A DNA stretch of 40,370 nt from Candidatus Eisenbacteria bacterium (GCA_035577985.1 DATJZY010000099.1:1-40370), one strand, 5' to 3'; numbered from the stretch's first letter, positions 8,707-21,146 are shown. The notes: generated from the sequence alone by a model not told the origin. Numbers and translations are program-made.

Positions 8707-9802
8707 CAGCGACCTCCGAGCCGCTCGCGAACGAAGCGCCCCATGGCGCGACACCCGATCGCGTGCTCGCCCGGACCGGCGAGGTCGGCCGTCCGGTGGC
8801 CGGCGGCGAGCGCGGTGCCGACCGCGCGCTCGATCTCGTCGGCGGCCGCGGGCGCGGCGAGCGAGTAGCGCAGCAGCATCGCGCCCGAGAGGATCGCGGC
8901 GAGCGGGTTCGCCTTGTCCTGCCCCGCGATGTCGGGCGCGGAGCCATGGATCGGCTCGTAGAGACCCGTGCAGCGCGTCCCCGGCTCCGGGGCGCCCGCG
9001 AGCGACGCCGACGGCAGCATGCCCATCGAGCCCGCCAGCATCGACGCCTCGTCGGTCAGGATGTCGCCGAACAGGTTCTCGGTGACGATGACGTCGAAGT
9101 CGCGCGGGCGGCGGATCAGGTGCATCGCCATTGCGTCGACGAGCACGCTTTCGAAGGTCACGTCCGGGTGCTCGCGCGCGACCTCGCTCGCGACCTCGCG
9201 CCACAGGCGGGAGGTGGACATCACGTTCGCCTTGTCGACCGACGTCACCTTCTTGCGCCGCTGGCGGGCGAGCGCGAAGCCCGCGCGCACGAGGCGCGCG
9301 ACCTCGGCCTCGGTGTACAGACACGTGTCGATCGCCTCGCGACCCTTGGCCGTGGTGCGCCGCTCGCTCGGTTGTCCGAAGTAGATGCCGCCCGTGAGCT
9401 CGCGGATGACGACGAGATCGACGCCGTCGAGCACCTCGGGCCGGAGCGCCGACGAGCGCATGAGCGCGGGCACCGTCCACACGGGGCGGAGGTTTGCGTA
9501 GACGCCGAGCCCCTTGCGGAGGCCCAGAAGACCCTGCTCCGGCCTGACGGGCGCCTTGGGATCGTCCCACTTGGGGCCGCCGACGGCGCCGAGCAGCACG
9601 GCGTCGGCGGCGCGCGCCCGCTCGAGCTCCGAGGCGGGGAGCGGCTCGCCGGTGGCGTCGATCGCGCCACCGCCGATGCGACCGGGATCGAAGCGGATCT
9701 CGAGTCCGTGACGCGGCGCCACGAGCTCGAGGACCGCCACCGCCTCGGCCGTCACCTCGGGCCCGATTCCGTCGCCCGGGAAGACGGCCACCACGGCTCG
9801 CG

Positions 9803-9806
<4 letters not shown>
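8706..9806 (-). CDS. leuB: 3-isopropylmalate dehydrogenase
   Basis: 366 residues, full length. It catalyses the NAD-dependent oxidative decarboxylation of 3-isopropylmalate to 2-ketoisocaproate in leucine synthesis. Bacterial LeuB signatures are VAVFPGDGIGPEV at the N-terminus, LLGAVGGPKWD, YANLRPV, VVIRELTGGIYFG, the DKANVM segment, VTENLFGDILTDEASML and YEPIHGSAPDIAGQ. The GTG start at 9806 has GGAGGTG 6 nt upstream and overlaps the leuA stop by 4 nt (GTGA). Downstream it overlaps usg by 1 nt. Isomerase genes leuC and leuD, often placed between leuA and leuB, are absent here and must lie elsewhere. Confidence 0.97.
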
Positions 9807-11356
<1,550 letters not shown>

Positions 11357-11402
11357 GGTGGGTCCCCTTTCCGCCCGGCCGGACCCTACCCCAAGCGCTC
11401 CC

Positions 11403-11447
11403 AAAAAACACGGAAGCCACGGTGGGTTTGGGCCCGCCCGTGGCTTC
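11403..11447 (-). terminator. leucine-operon attenuator terminator (3:4 hairpin)
   Basis: On the minus strand GAAGCCACGG (11438-11447) pairs perfectly with CCGTGGCTTC (11413-11422). Inner GGG/CCC adds to the stem, and it is followed by TTTTTT at 11403-11408. This is the canonical intrinsic terminator of the window and lies 47 nt before leuA, where only an attenuator would make sense. Confidence 0.9.
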
Positions 11448-11523
11448 TCGTCGAGAGCGTTGGTTTTGCGCCCTACGCTCGCACGAAGCCCCCGGGCGGG
11501 CTGGTAAGGATGAGGCCCGGAAG
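11433..11523 (-). promoter_or_regulatory. alternative leader pairings 1:2 and 2:3 (protector/antiterminator)
   Basis: Segment 1, CTTCCGGGC (11515-11523, over codons 12-14 of the leader peptide), can pair with segment 2, GCCCGGGGG (11489-11497; 9 bp, two G-U). Segment 2 extended to CCCGCCCGGGGGCTTC (11485-11500) can instead pair with segment 3, GAAGCCACGGGCGGG (11433-11447), by 8 + 6 bp around a small bulge. Segment 3 is the 5' arm of the terminator, so 2:3 excludes 3:4. A ribosome stalled at the leucine codons would cover segment 1 and free segment 2, allowing read-through into leuA. Completed translation or no translation favours termination. Pairings were found by eye; energies were not computed. 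Confidence 0.8.
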
Positions 11524-11556
11524 CAGCGCGTGCAGACGTGCGGCGCGAACGATCAT
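11473..11556 (-). CDS. leuL: leucine-rich leader peptide of the leuAB operon
   Basis: 27-residue peptide beginning MIVRAARLHALLPGLIL, with five leucines within residues 8-17 and a TAG stop at 11473-11475. The leucine codons are placed just before the segments that form the alternative hairpins, so the peptide acts as the sensor of charged tRNA-Leu and its product is probably not functional in itself. No Shine-Dalgarno sequence precedes the ATG. The promoter at 11566-11594 predicts transcription starting only a few nucleotides before it, so initiation may be leaderless or nearly so. Confidence 0.85.
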   Translation of the reverse strand: MIVRAARLHALLPGLILTSPPGGFVRA

Positions 11557-11565
11557 GTTGATCGT

Positions 11566-11594
11566 GGGTTACCGGCCCGTCTGCCGCGTGTCAA
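11566..11594 (-). promoter_or_regulatory. promoter of the leucine leader
   Basis: Minus strand consensus TTGACA (11589-11594), 17-nt spacer, TAACCC (11566-11571, weak -10). The predicted start is near 11558-11559, about 3 nt before the leader ATG. The -35 hexamer contains the pssA stop codon TGA (11591-11593). Confidence 0.6.
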
Positions 11595-12424
11595 GCTCGC
11601 ACGTCGGTTGCTGCGGCGGACGGGGGGCCGCCCGCGGCGCGCCGGCGCCGCGTGGTCGCGATGCGCCAGACGGCGCCGACCGGTCCCGAGAGCGCGAAGC
11701 TGGTCGTGCCGAGGAACAGCATCGGCACCGGCGCGCCGATCGTGAGCAGCGCGACGATGATCAGGCCGAGCAGGACCGGGAACGGATGGCGCCGGTGGAC
11801 GTGGACCTCCTTGAACGAGAAGTACCGGATCTCGCTCACCATGAGGGCCGCGACCGCGAAGATGACGATCAGCATGAGGACGTGCTTGGCCGGCGTGCCC
11901 TGGCCGCGCAGGTAGTAGAAGAGCAGCACCGTCGCCGCGATCACGTCGGCGGCGGCGGGCGACGGCAGGCCCTGGAAGTGGCGCTTCTCGACGGTCGTCA
12001 CCTGCACGTTGAAGCGCGCGAGGCGGAGCGCCGCGCACACGACGTAGAGCGTCGCCGCGAGCCAGCCCCAGCGTCCCCATGGCGTGAGCGCCCACGTGTA
12101 GACGAGGAAGCCCGGCGCGACGCCGAACGCGATCAGGTCGGCGAGCGAGTCGTACTGCATGCCGAACGAGCTGGTCGAGCGCGTGAGACGCGCCACGCGC
12201 CCGTCGAGCATGTCGCACAGCTGCGCGACGATGATCATCACCGCCGCGAGCTGGAACGCCCGCTTGTCCGAATTGAGCGCGGCGTTGTGGGTGCAGATGA
12301 TGGAGTAGAAGCCGGCGACGAGGCCGCCGGTCGTGAACAGGTTCGGCAGAACGTAGACGCCGCTGCGCAGCGGCGGAATGCGACGGCGGCGCTCCCCGGG
12401 CGGCACGACGAGGTTCAGCGACAT
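11591..12424 (-). CDS. pssA: CDP-diacylglycerol-serine O-phosphatidyltransferase
   Basis: 277 residues, an integral membrane protein. It makes phosphatidylserine from CDP-diacylglycerol and serine. The CDP-alcohol phosphatidyltransferase signature DGxxAR(x8)Gx3Dx3D is exact: DGRVARLTRSTSSFGMQYD followed by SLAD at about residues 72-95. Several hydrophobic helices follow, and the C-terminus is basic and then Ala-rich. The ATG directly abuts the psd stop (TGAATG), so it is co-transcribed with ilvN-ilvC-psd and its product feeds Psd. The psd-pssA pair beside ilvC and leuA is a recurrent arrangement in Deltaproteobacteria-like genomes. Confidence 0.96.
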   Translation of the reverse strand: MSLNLVVPPGERRRRIPPLRSGVYVLPNLFTTGGLVAGFYSIICTHNAALNSDKRAFQLAAVMIIVAQLCDMLDGRVARLTRSTSSFGMQYDSLADLIAFGVAPGFLVYTWALTPWGRWGWLAATLYVVCAALRLARFNVQVTTVEKRHFQGLPSPAAADVIAATVLLFYYLRGQGTPAKHVLMLIVIFAVAALMVSEIRYFSFKEVHVHRRHPFPVLLGLIIVALLTIGAPVPMLFLGTTSFALSGPVGAVWRIATTRRRRAAGGPPSAAATDVRA

Positions 12425-13081
12425 TCAGACCTCCGGCAACCGTGCGAGCACGCTCGAGCCGGCCGAGACGCGATCGCCCTTCGTGACCGCGGGCTCGACG
12501 CCCGCGGGCAGGTACACGTCGACACGCGAGCCGAACATGATGAGGCCGTAGCGCTCGCCCCGTCCGAGCCCGTCGCCGACCGCGCGGCGGCACACGATGC
12601 GGCGCGCGAGCGCTCCCGCGATCTGCACGACGAGGAAGCGGCGCCCGCCGGCCTCGAGCACCATCGCGTTGCGCTCGTTGTCGAGCGAGGCCTTGTCGTG
12701 GAACGCGGCGCGGAACTTGCCCGCCGTGTGCTCGAGGGCCGTGATGCGCCCGTCCACGGGGCTCCGGTTCACGTGGACGTCGAGCGGCGACATGAAGATG
12801 CTGACCTTCGTGGTCGAGGCGTGGAGGAAGTGGTCCTCGCGCACCGGCGACACGTCGATCACACGGCCGTCGGCCGGCGAGACGACCGCGCGCGGATCGG
12901 CCGGCGCCTGCCGCTCGGGGTCGCGGAAGAAGTAGAGCGAGAACGCGACGCCGAGCAGAAGCGGCACGAGCGAGGCCGGATGGCCGGCGAGCGTGCCCAC
13001 GATGGCGACGGTGCCGAGGACGCCCGCGGCCGTCCAGATGACGGCCCATCCTTCGGGCGCGATCCCGGCCCGCCCTTGCAT
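12425..13081 (-). CDS. psd: phosphatidylserine decarboxylase proenzyme (short, PSD-A type)
   Basis: 218 residues, the short prokaryotic form. It decarboxylates phosphatidylserine to phosphatidylethanolamine using a pyruvoyl group formed by self-cleavage. Two N-terminal hydrophobic segments (about 12-50) are followed by SPADGRVIDV, KVSIFMSPLDVHVNRSPVDG and QIAGALARRIV. The self-processing site is in GLIMFGSRVDVYLP, giving cleavage between Gly184 and Ser185, so the mature alpha chain would be about 34 residues. Isoleucine-methionine precede FGS where arginine is commonest. The gene starts 2 nt after ilvC and abuts pssA. With cdsA further along, it completes the phosphatidylethanolamine route. 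Confidence 0.95.
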   Translation of the reverse strand: MQGRAGIAPEGWAVIWTAAGVLGTVAIVGTLAGHPASLVPLLLGVAFSLYFFRDPERQAPADPRAVVSPADGRVIDVSPVREDHFLHASTTKVSIFMSPLDVHVNRSPVDGRITALEHTAGKFRAAFHDKASLDNERNAMVLEAGGRRFLVVQIAGALARRIVCRRAVGDGLGRGERYGLIMFGSRVDVYLPAGVEPAVTKGDRVSAGSSVLARLPEV

Positions 13082-13083
13082 CG

Positions 13084-14100
13084 TCAGTTGCGCGACCGAT
13101 CGACGAGGCGCTCGCTCTTCAGCCACGGCATGAGACCGCGCAGGCGCGAGCCCACGCCCTCGATGGGGTGCTTCTCCGCCTCTTTGCGCAGCTCGCGGAA
13201 GTGCGGCAGGCCGCAGCGGTACTCCGTCATCCACTCGTCGGCGAACTTGCCCGACTGGATGTCGGAGAGGATCTGCCGCATCGCCTTGCGCGTCTCGTCG
13301 GTCACCACGCGCTTGCCGCGCGTCATGTCGCCGTACTCGGCCGTGTTGCTGATCGAGTAGCGCATGTTCGCGATGCCGCCCTCGTAGATGAGGTCGACGA
13401 TGAGCTTCACCTCGTGCAGGCACTCGAAGTACGCCATCTCCGGCGGATAGCCCGCCTCGACGAGCGTCTCGTAGCCGGCGCGGATCAGCTCCGTGAGGCC
13501 GCCGCACAGCACGGCCTGCTCGCCGAAGAGATCGGTCTCGGTCTCGTCCTTGAAGGTGGTCTCGATGACGCCGGCGCGGGCGCCGCCGATGGCCTTGGCG
13601 TAGGCGAGGCCGACCTGCTTCGTGTTGCCGCTCGGGTCCTGCTGGACGGCGAGCAGACACGGCACGCCGCGACCCTTCTGGTACTCGCTGCGCACGAGGT
13701 GCCCCGGGCCCTTCGGCGCCACCATGAAGACGTTCACGTCCGCGGGCGGCACGACCTTCTTGAAGTGGATGTTGAAGCCGTGGCCGAAGGCCAGGTACTT
13801 GCCCTTGGCGAGCCCGGGCAGGATGTCGCGCTCGTAGATCTCGGCGCCCTGCTCGTCCGGGACGAGCATCATGACGACGTCGGCCTCCTTCGCGGCGGTC
13901 GCCGTGTCGACGACGCGCAGGCCGGCGCCCTCCGCCTTCGGTCGCGACGCGCTCTTCTCGTGCAGCCCGACGCGCACGTCCATGCCGCTGTCCTTCAAGT
14001 TCAGCGCGTGGGCGTGGCCCTGGCTGCCGTAGCCGATGATGGCGATCTTCTTGCCCTTGAGCGGATCGATCGAGATGTCCTGGTCGTGGTGGACGTTCAT
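13084..14100 (-). CDS. ilvC: ketol-acid reductoisomerase (class I)
   Basis: 338 residues, the class I length. It isomerises and reduces acetolactate or acetohydroxybutyrate with NAD(P)H and magnesium in valine/isoleucine synthesis. The N-terminal Rossmann domain shows [21 protein letters not shown] and MMLVPDEQ. The knotted C-terminal domain shows [34 protein letters not shown], and ISNTAEYGD with the metal- and substrate-binding acidic residues. The ATG overlaps the ilvN stop by 4 nt (ATGA). The N-terminus MNVHHDQD resembles the usual M-VYYD-D start. Confidence 0.98.
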   Translation of the reverse strand: MNVHHDQDISIDPLKGKKIAIIGYGSQGHAHALNLKDSGMDVRVGLHEKSASRPKAEGAGLRVVDTATAAKEADVVMMLVPDEQGAEIYERDILPGLAKGKYLAFGHGFNIHFKKVVPPADVNVFMVAPKGPGHLVRSEYQKGRGVPCLLAVQQDPSGNTKQVGLAYAKAIGGARAGVIETTFKDETETDLFGEQAVLCGGLTELIRAGYETLVEAGYPPEMAYFECLHEVKLIVDLIYEGGIANMRYSISNTAEYGDMTRGKRVVTDETRKAMRQILSDIQSGKFADEWMTEYRCGLPHFRELRKEAEKHPIEGVGSRLRGLMPWLKSERLVDRSRN

Positions 14101-14615
14101 GCTGCACGTTCCTTGTCGTTCCCGTCGATCGTGAACGTCTCCGTGCCGCGGAACATGGCGACTTTCCCCGTCCGAACGATCTCTTTGATGCCGATCGGCT
14201 TCAGCAGCTCGATCAGCGCGTTGACCTTCTCTTCGGCACCCGTCGCTTCGACGATGTAGGAGCGGCGCGAGACGTCGACGATCTTGGCGCGGAAGATGTC
14301 GACCACGTTGAGGAACTCGCTGCGCGTCTTCTCCTCGGCGGCGACCTTGATCAGCACCAGCTCGCGCTCGACGTGGGCCGTGTCGACGAAGTCGGTGACC
14401 TTGATGACGGGCACCAGCTTCTCGAGCTGCCGCTCGATCTGCGCCAGCGCCTGATCGTCACCGCGGGTGACGAGCGTGATGCGCGAGACCGTCGGGTCGA
14501 GGGTCTCGGCGACCGAGAGGCTCTCGATGTTGAAAGCGCGGCCACTGAAGAGGCCGGCGACGCGGGCGAGGACGCCGAACTCGTTCTCGACCAGAACCGA
14601 GATGATGTGCCGCAC
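14097..14615 (-). CDS. ilvN: acetolactate synthase small (regulatory) subunit
   Basis: 172 residues, comprising an N-terminal ACT domain ([33 protein letters not shown], about 1-75) and the C-terminal ALS-associated domain ([20 protein letters not shown] onward). It stimulates the catalytic subunit and confers valine feedback inhibition. The start is a GTG at 14615 one nucleotide after the stop of the DUF465 gene. The large subunit gene ilvB, which normally precedes ilvN, is not here; the position is taken by the DUF465 gene. Coupled to ilvC by ATGA. Confidence 0.97.
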   Translation of the reverse strand: MRHIISVLVENEFGVLARVAGLFSGRAFNIESLSVAETLDPTVSRITLVTRGDDQALAQIERQLEKLVPVIKVTDFVDTAHVERELVLIKVAAEEKTRSEFLNVVDIFRAKIVDVSRRSYIVEATGAEEKVNALIELLKPIGIKEIVRTGKVAMFRGTETFTIDGNDKERAA

Positions 14616-14616
14616 G

Positions 14617-14841
14617 TCAGTGGGGCCGATGCCTGGACAGGATCGCCATGATCTTGTCCTTGCCGGCGAGCTTGAGCTTCTGGATCCGCTTCTTCTCGAC
14701 CTCCTCGTCCGGTGTGAGGTGGCCCCGGTTCTGGAGGTCGGCGAGCTGTCGTTCGAGGACGACGTGCTCTTCGTAGTACTGCCTGAGCTCCGGCTCCCGA
14801 TCGAGCAGGCTCTTTATCAGCTCCTCGTCTTTTTGCTCCAT
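14617..14841 (-). CDS. DUF465 (YdcH-family) small helical protein
   Basis: 74 residues, predicted almost entirely helical. The C-terminal motif RIQKLKLAGKDKIMAIL matches the YdcH/DUF465 pattern (LKKxKLxxKDxIxxIL), and the N-terminal half is acidic and heptad-like. The family function is unknown. It is the first gene of the ilvN-ilvC-psd-pssA unit, with a TTGACA promoter 27-53 nt upstream of its ATG and 1 nt between its stop and ilvN. A regulatory link to IlvN is not supported by anything beyond position. Confidence 0.9.
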   Translation of the reverse strand: MEQKDEELIKSLLDREPELRQYYEEHVVLERQLADLQNRGHLTPDEEVEKKRIQKLKLAGKDKIMAILSRHRPH

Positions 14842-14867
14842 GCTGCCCCCGCGGAAGAAGTGCGTAG

Positions 14868-14894
14868 CTAATATGCGTCAAAAAGGGTTGTCAA
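14868..14894 (-). promoter_or_regulatory. promoter of the DUF465-ilvN-ilvC-psd-pssA unit
   Basis: Minus strand consensus TTGACA (14889-14894) with TATTAG (14868-14873) at a short 15-nt spacing; TTAGCT at 17 nt is a poorer alternative. The predicted start is near 14860. The -35 hexamer contains the TGA stop of tsaB (14891-14893). Confidence 0.55.
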
Positions 14895-15574
14895 CGCGAG
14901 GGGCGCTGCTGGGCGAGCTCGGCCTGCGACGCTCGCACGTACGCCGGCTCAAGTGACCCGACGTCGGCCGCCTCGCCGCGACGCAGGCGCGCCGCCCCGA
15001 GGCGCGCCACCACCCCGCCCCGTGGCGGATGCGTCTCGAGGCGCAGCACGCGCGCACCCGCCGTCCCGAGGACGGGATAGGCGTCGACCGCGTCGCCGAC
15101 GACGACGCAGGACGCGTCCAGCCGCGCCGCCATCGCGTCCGGCGCGAGCGCCTCGTCGGGCGTCCGGCGCGCGAGGCCGCCGGTCGTGCGCGTGAACGAC
15201 GCCGCGTAGACCTCGCGCATGCGCGCGTCCAACACGGCCCAGATGGTCGTGCCGGGGCCCGCGTCGACGCCCGCGGCAAGCGCCTCGAGGGTGGGGACCG
15301 CCGCGATCGGCAGCTTGCCGGCGTAGGCGACGCCCTTCGCGAACGCGAGCCCGATGCGGAGCCCCGTGAACGAGCCCGGCCCGATCGAGACGGCGAGGCC
15401 GTCGACGTCGCCCCAGCCGAGGCCCGCCCGCGCGAGCACCGATTCCACCAGGCGCGGCAGCACGCCGACGTGCGAGCGCGGCGTCGGCTCGGCGAGCTCG
15501 GCCAGCACGCGGTCGTCGTCGACGACGCCGACGGCCGCCGTCCACGTGGCGGTGTCGAGGCCGAGGACGCGCAG
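14891..15574 (-). CDS. tsaB: tRNA threonylcarbamoyladenosine biosynthesis protein TsaB
   Basis: 227 residues. TsaB pairs with TsaD to make t6A37 in ANN-decoding tRNAs. It is a truncated ASKHA-fold partner without the metal-binding histidines of TsaD. Recognisable segments are RVLGLDTATWTAAVGVV, HVGVLPRLVESVL, VSIGPGSFTGLRIGLAFAKGVAY and the ILDARMREVYAA equivalent VLDARMREVYAASF. No ATG, GTG or TTG precedes the conserved start. The best candidates are CTG at 15574 (residue before RVLGLDT) or CTG at 15583, which overlaps the rseP stop as CTGA. The chosen start is therefore non-canonical. It lies directly after rseP and ends within the next promoter's -35 hexamer. Confidence 0.92.
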   Translation of the reverse strand: MRVLGLDTATWTAAVGVVDDDRVLAELAEPTPRSHVGVLPRLVESVLARAGLGWGDVDGLAVSIGPGSFTGLRIGLAFAKGVAYAGKLPIAAVPTLEALAAGVDAGPGTTIWAVLDARMREVYAASFTRTTGGLARRTPDEALAPDAMAARLDASCVVVGDAVDAYPVLGTAGARVLRLETHPPRGGVVARLGAARLRRGEAADVGSLEPAYVRASQAELAQQRPSR

Positions 15575-15579
15575 GGAGC

Positions 15580-16671
15580 TCAGCCCTGAATCAGCCGATG
15601 GATGTCGTTGTAGAACACGAACACCATCAGGCTGACGAGCAGGAGGACACCGACCTGCTGGGCCAGCTCGAGTGCGCGGGGCTTCAGCGGACGCCCGATC
15701 GCGGCTTCGATCGAGATGAGCGCCAGATGCCCGCCGTCGAGCGCGGGGATCGGCAGCAGGTTCAGCACGCCCAGGTTGATCGACAGGAACGCCAGCATCA
15801 TGACGAAATTCCAGAAGCCGTTGCGGGCCTGCTGGCCGGCGGCCTGCGCGATCGCGATCGGGCCGCCGAGCTCCTTCATGGAGACGTGCCCGGTCAGCAT
15901 GAGCCCGAGGCCGCGCAGCACCGTGAGCGCCGCGCCACCCGTCTGCTGGGCCGCGAGCCACACGCCCTCGCCGACGCCGACCGTCTCCCACTCGCGCCAC
16001 GGCTCGATGCCGATGAGATACGCGCGCTCGACGCTGGTCGCGTCGAGGCTCGGCAGGTCGTGCATCTCGGGCGTGACGTCGAGCTCGAGGCGCGTCCCGT
16101 CGCGGTCGACCGCGAGGTGCAGCGAGCGGCCCTCGGACGACCGCACGGTCTTGGCGAGCGACTCCCAGCTCGCGACCGGCGTCCCGTCGATCGACAGCAC
16201 GCGATCGCCCGTCTTGAGCCCCGCCCGCTCCGCGGCGGTCGAGGGCGACACGCCGCCGATGCGTGGCTCGTTCGACGGCACGGCGGCGCCGACCAGGACG
16301 AACACCAGCGCGTAGACGACGAAGGCGAAGACGAAGTTCGTCGCCGGGCCGGCGAAGATGATGGCCGCGCGGCGCAGCGGGCCCTGAGCGGAGAAGGCAC
16401 GGGGCCGATCCGCCTCGGACACGGGCTCGTCGCCGTCGGCGTCCTCGCCGAGCATCTTCACGTAGCCGCCCAAAGGCACGGCAGAGAGCGCGTACTCGGT
16501 CTCGCCCCGCTTGCGGCGCCAGAAGACGGGTCCGAACCCGATCGAGAACCGCAGCACCTTCACGCCAACCCGCTTCGCGGTGAGGAAGTGGCCGAGCTCG
16601 TGGACGAAGACGAGCACGCCCAGCGCCACGACGAAGGCGACGGCGGTGGTGACGGGTTCGGGAATCGACAT
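15580..16671 (-). CDS. rseP: RIP metalloprotease RseP (site-2 protease)
   Basis: 363 residues. This inner-membrane zinc protease cleaves anti-sigma factors and remnant signal peptides within the membrane. TM1 carries the zinc motif HELGH (about residues 24-28, LVFVHELGHFLTAKR). A single PDZ domain (about 120-205) contains IGGVSPSTAAERAGLKTGDRVLSIDG. The second metal ligand region NLLPIPALDGGHL and the C-terminal TM helices are intact. The ATG at 16671 has GAGG 5 nt upstream and follows cdsA by 7 nt. cdsA-rseP adjacency is conserved widely. No substrate such as RseA is encoded nearby. Confidence 0.97.
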   Translation of the reverse strand: MSIPEPVTTAVAFVVALGVLVFVHELGHFLTAKRVGVKVLRFSIGFGPVFWRRKRGETEYALSAVPLGGYVKMLGEDADGDEPVSEADRPRAFSAQGPLRRAAIIFAGPATNFVFAFVVYALVFVLVGAAVPSNEPRIGGVSPSTAAERAGLKTGDRVLSIDGTPVASWESLAKTVRSSEGRSLHLAVDRDGTRLELDVTPEMHDLPSLDATSVERAYLIGIEPWREWETVGVGEGVWLAAQQTGGAALTVLRGLGLMLTGHVSMKELGGPIAIAQAAGQQARNGFWNFVMMLAFLSINLGVLNLLPIPALDGGHLALISIEAAIGRPLKPRALELAQQVGVLLLVSLMVFVFYNDIHRLIQG

Positions 16672-16678
16672 GGCGACC

Positions 16679-17479
16679 TCAGCCGCCCTGGGTGGCGGCG
16701 TAGTAGTAGGCGAACACGAACGGGAACAGCAGGCTGTCCAGCCTGTCCAGGATGCCACCGTGACCCGGGATAATCCAGCCGGAGTCCTTGGCCCCGAAGG
16801 CGCGCTTCAGCGCCGACTCGCAGAGGTCGCCGAACTGCGCGAGAACGCTCATGACGACGGCCAGGAAGACCACCTCGCGCGTGCCGAGGCTGCGGTGCAA
16901 CAGCAGGTGCACGAGCAGAGCGCCCAGCACCGCGCCGGCGATGGCTCCGATCGCCCCTTCGACGGTCTTGCTCGGGCTGACGCTCGGCATGAGCTTGTGC
17001 TTGCCGTACGCACGCCCGGCGAAGTAGCCGCCGGTGTCGGATCCGAACACCGCGCCGATGGTGAAGAGGAGCCAGCGCCAGCCGACGTCGGGGAGCTCGC
17101 GCAAGAGGATCGTGTGCGGCATGAAGAAGCCGACGTAGATGACGCCGAGCACGCCGAGCCCGAGGCGGTGCGCGGCGCCCGGGAGGTCGTCGCGCCGTGC
17201 CAGCAACGATACGAACCCGGCGATCACCGTGATGCTCACGGCGGCACCCCACAGGGCGGGATTCCGCGTCGCGACGCCAGCCGCCACGACGAGACCGAGG
17301 ATCGCGCCGCCGATCCGCTCCGGTACGTGATCCGGCAGCGCCATCGCGAAGTATTCGTACAGGGCGATCGCGGTCACCAGCACGATGAAGCCCGCGAACA
17401 GCGGCGGCGACGCATAGACGATGAAGGCCCAGAGTGCGGGGATCGCGACGGCGGCGGTGGCAAGCCTCGTGCGGAGCAT
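16679..17479 (-). CDS. cdsA: phosphatidate cytidylyltransferase
   Basis: 266 residues, polytopic membrane protein. It makes CDP-diacylglycerol from phosphatidate and CTP, supplying PssA (11591-12424). The C-terminal signature SALKRAFGAKDSGWIIPGHG followed by GILDRLD fits the CdsA pattern exactly, including the KD and HGG/DRxD residues. About seven to eight hydrophobic segments are visible from residue 7 onward. It lies between uppS and rseP in the common frr-uppS-cdsA-rseP order; the 45-nt gap to uppS shows no obvious promoter. Confidence 0.97.
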   Translation of the reverse strand: MLRTRLATAAVAIPALWAFIVYASPPLFAGFIVLVTAIALYEYFAMALPDHVPERIGGAILGLVVAAGVATRNPALWGAAVSITVIAGFVSLLARRDDLPGAAHRLGLGVLGVIYVGFFMPHTILLRELPDVGWRWLLFTIGAVFGSDTGGYFAGRAYGKHKLMPSVSPSKTVEGAIGAIAGAVLGALLVHLLLHRSLGTREVVFLAVVMSVLAQFGDLCESALKRAFGAKDSGWIIPGHGGILDRLDSLLFPFVFAYYYAATQGG

Positions 17480-17524
17480 CGCGCCTCACCTACACGCGAT
17501 CAGACGAGCGCGGACGGCAACGGC

Positions 17525-18351
17525 TCAGCTACCCGCCGCGCGCAGGGACGCCTCGCGTTCGACCTGGGCCGACGTCCGACCGAAGCGGCGCTGGCGCTGC
17601 TCGTAGAACGCGAGCGCCTGCTGGAACTCGCGCTCCCGGAAGTCGGGCCACAGCGTCTCGGTCACGTAGAGCTCCGAGTACGCCACCTGCCACAGGAAGA
17701 AGTTGCTGATCCGCATCTCGCCGCTGGTCCGGATGAGCAGATCCGGATCCGGCACGCCCTTGGTCGCGAGATGCTGCGAGACGACGTCGCTGGTGATGCG
17801 ATCGGGATCGAGCTTGCCCTGGCGCACCTTGCGCGCCATGGCGCGCATGGCGCGCGTCAGCTCCTCGCGCCCGCCGTAGCTGACGGCGAGGATCACGGTC
17901 ATGCCCTTGTTGCCCCGGGTCGCGGCGATGGCCGAGCGCAGCGCCTCGCGCACCGCAGGCGGCAGCCGGCGCAGCGTCCCCACGGCGATGAGCCGGATGC
18001 CGTGCTTCATCATCTTGTCGACTTCGCTCGCGAGGTAGCGGCGCAGGAGGTGCATCAGGCCGTCGACCTCTTTGGGCGGGCGGTGCCAGTTCTCGGTCGA
18101 GAACGCGAACAGCGACAGGTATTCGACGCCGAGGCGGCGCGCCGACTCGACGACGGCCCGCACGGAATCCTTCCCGACGCGGTGGCCCTGCAGGCGCGTG
18201 AGACCACGCTGCTCGGCCCATCGCCCGTTGCCGTCCATGATGACGGCGACGTGGCGGGGCAGGCGGCCGTGGCCGTTGCCGTTGCCGTTGGTCCGGTGGC
18301 CGTTGGCCCCGTGACCGTCGGCGCGACCGTTTGCGCGACCGTTCTCCACCC

Positions 18352-18355
<4 letters not shown>
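17525..18355 (-). CDS. uppS: isoprenyl (undecaprenyl) diphosphate synthase with Asn/Gly-rich N-terminal extension
   Basis: 276 residues. This cis-prenyltransferase makes the undecaprenyl carrier for peptidoglycan and O-antigen synthesis. Family motifs: HVAVIMDGNGRWA with catalytic Asp41, GHRVGKDSVRAVVE, SLFAFSTENWHRP, and DLLIRTSGEMRISNFFLWQ and YSELYVTETLWPDF near the C-terminus. The first 30 residues are an unusual low-complexity stretch built from NG, HG and RANG repeats; no start codon lies between it and the catalytic domain, so it is translated. The GTG at 18355 overlaps the frr stop as GTGA; GTG at 18349 is the alternative. The downstream neighbour is cdsA. Confidence 0.96.
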
Positions 18356-21077
<2,722 letters not shown>

Positions 21078-21099
21078 AGTTTGTCTCGCGAAACGGTGC

Positions 21100-21129
21100 T
21101 CTCTAGCAGAAATGCAAGGGTCGAGGCAA
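21100..21129 (-). promoter_or_regulatory. possible rpsB promoter
   Basis: Minus strand TTGCCT (21124-21129), 18-nt spacer, TAGAGA (21100-21105). The same -10 hexamer occurs in the better-supported tolQ promoter. The 69-nt rho-rpsB gap needs a promoter, but this match is mediocre. Confidence 0.35.
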
Positions 21130-21146
21130 CGACGACGTCTCCCGGG

